Assembly (NCBI GenBank): GCA_030063045.1 | Contig: JAQSEB010000033.1 | Span: forward strand, 1,240,001 to 1,304,000 | DNA length: 64,000 bases | Direction: 5' to 3' | Source: Pratylenchus scribneri | Lineage: Eukaryota; Nematoda; Chromadorea; Rhabditida; Pratylenchidae | Part shown: positions 58,988 to 64,000 of the stretch, piece by piece | How the letters are laid out: each line of letters opens with the position of its first letter | How positions within the stretch are numbered: the first letter of the stretch is position 1 | Program-made: the position numbers and the translations under genes | Notes under the pieces: generated by a model | Told to the model about the DNA's origin: nothing | The model's database searches: none | The model's input: the letters and a program-made list of their open reading frames with translations, nothing else

Positions 58988-61513
58988 TTGCATCGTTTAA
59001 ATAAGCCATTGCTCCTTTTGGTCAATAATAAGACAATTGGCCGAATCCATCCTTCAAAACCTTCAATGCCTGTGTTCAATTACGGTGGTTCAAATTTCAT
59101 TGGACGTGAAAATGAATTGGGGAATGGAACGGCGGATGGAGGGGGAGGGGAAGAGGAGAATTTGCATGACCCTCAGAGGCAAATGTTGACGGCCCTTCCC
59201 GATTTAAGTGAGTCAAAAAGGAATGGTTCAATTTGAATATTTCCCATCTGGCTGAAGGTGATCCGTGCTTCAGAAGATATGCAAATAGGTGAATTTTAGT
59301 GAAAATAGTAATCTATTTCGAATCCCAGTATAATTGTCAATGCCCAACCGTACGAACGTCGATCATCCATTTCGTTGATTCATTGTAAATTGCAATGCCT
59401 CCGATCCCAGCTGGGCATATATTCTTGTCGTTCCGTTGTTTACGATAATATCAATCAAGTTTGCGATCTTTTTGCCCATGTTGGGGATCAATCGCCGGCA
59501 AGGTAAATCAGCCAAATTGCCCATTTCCGTACATCCATTCATGCAGACTTCTTCGTTTCCAAACCCGAGATTATTTTGAGCCAACGGCGGCCATTCATTG
59601 TGTCCCACCTCCTCCCGCCCAATCTTCAACCCATTCAACGGATGGAAATGATCAATTTGGGCCGGCGATGGGCGTCCAACAAACTCTGGTGCCACCGGCC
59701 GCCGTCCCCACCCTCGTTTCCGGGCCAATTGTTTGGCCAACACCAACAACTTCAACCGTAAATTTTGGCAATAATAAATGGAATAAAAAAAGTATTTTCA
59801 AAGGCCACCACCACAATTCCCCCGACCACGCCATTGCCTCCAACCAAATTAACAACTTTTGGGCCAGAAGAGGAGGAAGAGGAAGAAACTGGAACGGGTT
59901 TGACCCTTTTGAAGCCATCGGCGGAAGAGGAAGATGAAGAGGACGAAAATGGAGAAGATGAGGAAAATGAGGATTTGCAGCAACAAAGATTGGGCGGGGC
60001 AAGGCAGCTCAGCAGCAGTGGAGATGGGTCACAACATATTAAAGGATGTTTGCCCGGTCAAGGTGGATTAAAGTGAATTGGATTTGGATTGGATATTATT
60101 GTTTAGTCCCTCGATTCTTGCGCACAAAAGACTTTGAATTGTTTGGCCAAGACCAACACAGAATGACCGGAATTCAAAGTGAACAACGATGCCTGGAATT
60201 GTGCGCCGACCAAGGCAATGCCACATTCCCAATGCCAATTCAATGCAATTCATTGGAATATACGGCAGCACACGAAGAATGCGTCTTTTCAACGGAAACT
60301 GCAGTCCCCGTTGGCAATGGCCAATTGAGACAAAGGCCGGGGACCGATTATCTGGAGAGGATTTGTGTGGACCAAAAATTGGCCAAGTCCATTATTAATT
60401 ATTTCCCTCAATCCGAAAATGCCACTTTTTAAGCGAATGTCGAAATAACATTTATCGACGTTTTCCGCAAATGATTTTGGTTGGATTTGCGGAAACGGTC
60501 ATCGATTCGGCATCGCTGCAACAATGTTTGGATAATTGCCTAAATATTGAGATAAATAGCATCAAATTGACTTTATTTTGCATTTTAGGCCAACAACTTT
60601 ATGGTTTTCGATGTTCCAGTGGAATGTTCTATTTTGAAGAACCCCAGCTGAATTGCATTTTGAACACTGAGGCAATTTTGATTAATTTTTTGGCACATTA
60701 TTTTTTAAGGATCGAGAAAGTCAACCGGATTTATTCACAACGGAAACATCCGATTTGGTGGATTATTTCGAAACAGGTGGGCTAAAATGGCAAAATTAAT
60801 ATTAATTTTATTAGGATGCCCCGATGGGAGAATGGCAATGCCAAAAATGGAACAACAAACCAAAAATGGCAAGGATTATGAGGATGAAACAAATGAAGAA
60901 AGGGGAACAAGGAAAAGGGGTTTAAAATTGGGGGATTGGACCAATTTTGGATTATTTTATTTTATTACGGTAGCACCAGTAGCCGAAGATTTTGTGCAAA
61001 GGACGAGAAGGGAACGGTTGGGATGGACCCAATGGACGGTTTGCACGGCACGAAGTCAATGGACCACATTTGGCATTCAGGCCAGGTCAAAAAATGAATT
61101 GGAACTATTAGTCCTAATTAGGGCTAAAGTTATTTAAGGCGATAGTGGGCCTAGGCTTTCGCCTCGGGCCTTCGTCGGAGACCCCATTGGCCTAATAAAT
61201 GGAATAGGGGTTAGAGGTGAAACAGCTTTAAATTATCAATTGGGCGAAAATATATTAATAATAAAAGTGAGCATCAAAAAAGACTGATGAGTGAGAAGGA
61301 AAAAGGACTGTGGTTTATAAATGCGGATTGGGGCAATTTTTGATGATAGGGTAGCGAAGTGATTGGGCAAAAAGTGGGAGTACAGTAGGATGGATAGTAG
61401 AGGCATTTATGGCATTGACAGGGACAATTTTAGTAAAATGAAAATGATTGAATTTGAAGATGGCGAGTTTGTGCCGGTGGACGAATTTGTGGAAAAGAAG
61501 AACGGCAATGTAT
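58988..61513 (+). CDS. PAN/Apple-domain extracellular protein (NOAH-like N-terminal part)
   Basis: Extracellular protein with three PAN/Apple domains. PAN1 (about 59260-59610): DPCFRRYANS, HCKLQCLRSQLGIYSCRSVV, QVCDLFAHVGDQSP. A Pro/Thr linker and an acidic Glu/Asp stretch follow. PAN2 (about 60045-60385): VPRFLRTKDFELFGQ, RCLELCADQ, CNSLEYTAAHEECVFS. PAN3: ECRNNIYRRFPQMILVGFAE, CQQLYGFRCSSGMFYFEEPQ, CILNTEDRES. After PAN3 come GWTQWTVC and the intron with element E, then EFEDGEFVPVDEF and a stop at 61513. Two short introns appear to start with GC (60538 and 60672). The start is uncertain: the open frame begins at 58988 with no ATG before 59068, and no signal peptide was found. PAN arrays with a cuticle or extracellular-matrix role occur in nematode NOAH proteins, but their ZP domain is not seen here. 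Confidence 0.65.
61108..61425 (+). mobile_element. Dispersed intronic element, copy E
   Basis: Begins near TAGTCCTAATTAGGGCTAAA and runs through GGCGATAGTGGGCCTAGGCT and AATGCGGATTGGGGCAATTT. It ends after GAGTACAGTAGGATGGATAG. It almost fills a 345-nt intron of the PAN-domain gene, sense to the gene. Confidence 0.75.
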
Positions 61514-61517
61514 AATT

Positions 61518-61955
61518 TTGATGGGCAAAAAAGCGAGTGGAAATTCGAGTGGCCGACAAAATGGACAAGGAAGGGGTTTAATTGCATTGAATGGGCAAAA
61601 GGCACAAAATGAACAACAAAAGGAATTGAGAAGAGAACAACGAAAAATTGGGGTATTGGCTGCAATTGGGACGACCACAAATTGGAGGAATGAATGGGCC
61701 AAAAGAGGCGGATTGGCATTGGCCACAACTACAACTATGGCAACAATTGGAAGAAAAAGCAGCAACAATATTGGGGGAAATAATCGACTTGGAGCACCGG
61801 CGATGAATGACAAATTACGGGAAAGGGCGCAACCGAGGAAATGCAGGCCGGAGGAGGAATGTTGTCCATTGCTTGGCAGTTGCCGAATTGGCATTCGATT
61901 TGGCCATCATCATGGGAAGGAGGCTACAAATTGGTGCAAAAATCCGTGTGGCTAA
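61518..61955 (+). CDS. Possible C-terminal exon with Cys-rich end
   Basis: Open frame of 145 codons directly after the PAN-domain gene, without its own good ATG context. It is Gln/Arg/Asn-rich and ends KCRPEEECCPLLGSC ... NWCKNPCG, a short cysteine-rich module. An overlapping frame at 61841-62149 encodes a hydrophobic stretch (VWLIFVFALIAFPTSILPF) that could be a membrane anchor. One of the two may be the real 3' end of the PAN gene, but the junction could not be resolved by eye. Confidence 0.35.
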   Translation: MMGKKASGNSSGRQNGQGRGLIALNGQKAQNEQQKELRREQRKIGVLAAIGTTTNWRNEWAKRGGLALATTTTMATIGRKSSNNIGGNNRLGAPAMNDKLRERAQPRKCRPEEECCPLLGSCRIGIRFGHHHGKEATNWCKNPCG

Positions 61956-62098
61956 TTTTTGTATTTGCTCTAATTGCTTTCCCAACCTCAATTTTGCCCT
62001 TCCAATTTCCCCCTTTCAGTTCTCATTCTCACAATTATCGAACATTTATTTTTATCACAATTTTTTATTTAAATATGAAATTAATTTGTCAACTTATT

Positions 62099-62117
62099 CC
62101 CCCCCCCCCCCCCCCCC
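62099..62117 (+). repeat. Poly(C) tract, 19 bases
   Basis: Uninterrupted run of 19 C in AT-rich DNA. Confidence 0.85.
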
Positions 62118-62192
62118 TCTTACTTCCTTCCCATTCATCGAATGGCTAATGTAAATTAAAGTTCATTTCGGAGGAATAAAAATGTTTATTAG

Positions 62193-62600
62193 CTAATTCT
62201 GATTTTTTATGTTTTTAGTTAATTCTGATTTTTTGTTTTTTTAGTTGAATTCTGATTTTTTGTGTTTTTAGTTGAATTCTGATTTTTTGTGTTTTTAGCT
62301 AATTCTGATTTTTTGTGTTTTTAGTTGAATTCTGATTTTTTGTGTTTTTAGCTAATTCTGATTTTTTGTGTTTTTAGCTAATTCTGATTTTTTTGTGTTT
62401 TTAGTTAATTCTGATTTTTTGTGTTTTTAGCTAATTCTGATTTTTTGTGTTTTTAGCTAATTCTGATTTTTTGTGTTTTTAGCTAATTCTGATTTTTTGT
62501 TTTTTTAGCTAATTCTGATTTTTTGTGTTTTTAGTTAATTCTGATTTTTTGTGTTTTCAACTAATTCTGATTTTTTGTGTTTCATTCCGGAAAGTTTTAA
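62193..62600 (-). repeat. 25-27 bp minisatellite, locus 3 (inverted)
   Basis: About 15 units of TTCTGATTTTTTGTGTTTTT followed by AGCTAA or AGTTGAA. This is the reverse complement of the repeat at 2.6 and 19.9 kb. The unit is mainly the short AGCTAATTCTG variant. Confidence 0.95.
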
Positions 62601-62829
62601 TTCTGATTTTTTTTGTTTAAATCCAAAAAGCCAATCCCTTTCAATTTATTTGGCAAGAAATGGGCAAAATTACACCAAAATAAGATTCAGTGAAGAGGAA
62701 AATGGCCTAATAAGGGAAAATAATGGATTCCGATGGCAATGGCATCACTATATAATTTATTTATTCATTCAATTGTGAATAATTTATTCAAAGAATGTGT
62801 CCAATTCATCATTATTTTCTTCATTCCAC

Positions 62830-64000
62830 TTATTGTACTATGCTCAATGTTCGTTTGATTATTGGCAATTGTCCGGCCATTAATCGTTCCAATTCAGTTC
62901 CATCTGATGCTCTCACCAATTTGTAGCTTCTCCAAATTGTGGTTTCCTCCTCTTCCTCTTCTTCATCATTCTTCCCATTTTCTCCACCTTCGGCCAAACC
63001 ATTTCCTTGTGATTTTCCCTTTTTTGCCTCCGGCTCTTCCTCTTCCGTCTCAAAATCGTCGATGGCCATATCCCCTTTTAATGTCTTCTCATCCTTGAAT
63101 TCCAATGCCATTATTTCGGAACTTTTGTTGTTTTCAATGTGAAATGGTTCCAATGTGAATCCGGGACAATCCAATCGAATCACAAAAGAATGTCGATCCG
63201 AATATGGATTCGAGGCTTTTTGGAAATGCTAAAATTCTAATGATGAATGCTGGAGGGGCATTTCCCCTTAAATTCACCTCCTTCAACAAATCCAACATTT
63301 GTTCTCCCTGATCCCCTCTCTCCCACACAAATGTGAGTCTTGCTTGTCGGACAATATGCGAATTTGTTGGTGGCGGTTGAGCCCATTGAGTGGTCAACCA
63401 ATGCTCCAAATCCGCAAAATAATCCTATTTAATGTATAAATGAATGGGTCACAAATATAATATTCACCTCAACCAAAGTATCATTCTCCGCATAAACGTG
63501 AATATCATAACGGTAAAGGTATTTTGGATTTGGGTCAAGTTTTGGGAAGCGGGCCAACATTTCGGCCAAATGACCGCCTTCTGAATAGCTGAATGCCCCA
63601 ATGGAATCCTCGATGCCGGGAATTGACAATAATTCATTCAGATTCCTTCCAAAATTTGTCGCTTCATTTCCTTAAGTCAAATCAAAATTCACTTTTTGTC
63701 CTTCACTTTCCTTTCCCCACCTTTGAATGCATATGGCAATGCAATGCTCAACCGAAATTTATTATCCTCTCCCTCATCTCGGGACACCAAAGGACGAACT
63801 TGGCCAAGGAAATCGATCACTTCTTTGTCAATTCCATTTTCCCATTCTGCCATTCCATGCATAATGATCGACTGGAATCCGGTCACTTCGGATGCAGGTG
63901 CTCCCCGTGGAATTGGCACACGCTTAAATGGAAAATTTACATTCGAATTAAATTTTCATTTTTTGATTGATTTTAGGCAGACCGTAAAAATGATTTTGGT
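62830..64000 (-). CDS. Unrecognised protein, 5' part beyond the window
   Basis: Minus-strand gene with its stop at 62830 and its 5' end outside the window. At least five exons are visible. From the edge inward they include FQSIIMHGMAEWENGIDKEV, IDFLGQVRPLVSRDEGEDNK, GIEDSIGAFSYSEGGHLAEM, YRYDIHVYAENDTLVE, EHWLTTQWAQPPPTNSHIVR and ARLTFVWERGDQGEQMLDLL. The last exon has HSFVIRLDCPGFTLEPFHIE, a Glu-rich acidic stretch, then WRSYKLVRASDGTELERLMA. Clean splice sites and amino-acid texture support a real gene. I do not recognise the family; the end is faintly like nematode F-box-associated proteins but this is not a claim. Confidence 0.55.

Larger units (their letters stand above)
61956..62829. 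other. Intergenic with poly(C) and minisatellite
   Basis: Contains a 19-base poly(C) run at 62099-62117 and minisatellite locus 3. The stretch 62600-62780 has an open frame (SIYLARNGQNYTKIRFSEEE) of unclear meaning. No gene assigned. Confidence 0.5.

Noticed and set aside
1..64000. Horizontal transfer from bacteria (cell-wall enzymes, etc.)
   Set aside because: No gene of bacterial character was seen; all confident genes contain introns and belong to animal families.

Overview
The window is nuclear DNA of a nematode. The evidence is AT-rich sequence, introns mostly of 40-60 nt ending in TTTTAG or TTTCAG, splice-acceptor-like sites a few tens of bases before some start codons (compatible with spliced-leader trans-splicing), and typical nematode families (innexin, SXP/RAL-2-like secreted protein, PAN-domain protein, CHH/ITP-like neurohormone). 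Several introns appear to begin with GC instead of GT. I recall this as a noted trait of cyst nematodes (Globodera/Heterodera), so a tylenchid plant parasite is my best guess, but that is inference. Gene models were built by hand from reading frames and splice sites. Phase continuity was checked exon by exon where exact sizes are given.

Layout. 1.5-2.2 kb: an ITP/CHH-type peptide hormone gene (+). 2.6-3.5 kb: a 25-27 bp minisatellite. 3.9-5.1 kb: a Bora-like mitotic regulator (-). 5.5-8.4 kb: a C2H2 zinc-finger protein (-). 8.4-14.6 kb: about 6 kb with no convincing gene. 14.6-15.1 kb: a secreted protein (+). 15.7-19.1 kb: a peroxisomal hydratase (MaoC) fused to SCP2 (+), converging on an innexin (-, 19.2-22.8 kb). 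23.6-24.8 kb: an SXP/RAL-2-like secreted protein (+). 25.0-28.05 kb: a complete cytochrome P450 (+) with a long fold-back repeat in intron 1. 28.6-29.2 kb: a 33-bp coding-phase minisatellite. 30.0-40.1 kb: acetyl-CoA carboxylase (-), head to head with holocarboxylase synthetase (+, 40.6-43.0 kb), the enzyme that biotinylates it. 43.2-43.4 kb: a 55-residue secreted peptide (-). 43.9-46.2 kb: a TTD14-like P-loop protein (-). 49.5-51.0 kb: a protein tyrosine phosphatase (-). 51.35-51.6 kb: a small His-rich secreted or anchored protein (+). 52.0-54.0 kb: an Ig-like membrane protein (+). 54.4-55.6 kb: an unrecognised gene (-). 55.9-56.4 kb: the C-terminal half of a histidine phosphatase (+). 57.0-58.1 kb: a J-like protein lacking HPD (+). 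59.0-61.5 kb or beyond: a PAN/Apple-domain protein (+). 62.8 kb to the edge: a partial unrecognised gene (-).

Functional links. Acetyl-CoA carboxylase and its biotin ligase share a 0.5 kb divergent promoter region. The MaoC-SCP2 protein would act in peroxisomal beta-oxidation, the opposite arm of fatty-acid metabolism. Apart from these the genes look functionally unrelated.

The main structural novelty is a dispersed 0.3-0.4 kb element present five times. Every copy lies inside an intron and in the sense orientation of its host gene. Other features are a 0.6 kb inverted repeat in a P450 intron, one minisatellite sequence at three loci, at least four GC-AG introns, and an innexin intron whose acceptor AG appears to be lost.
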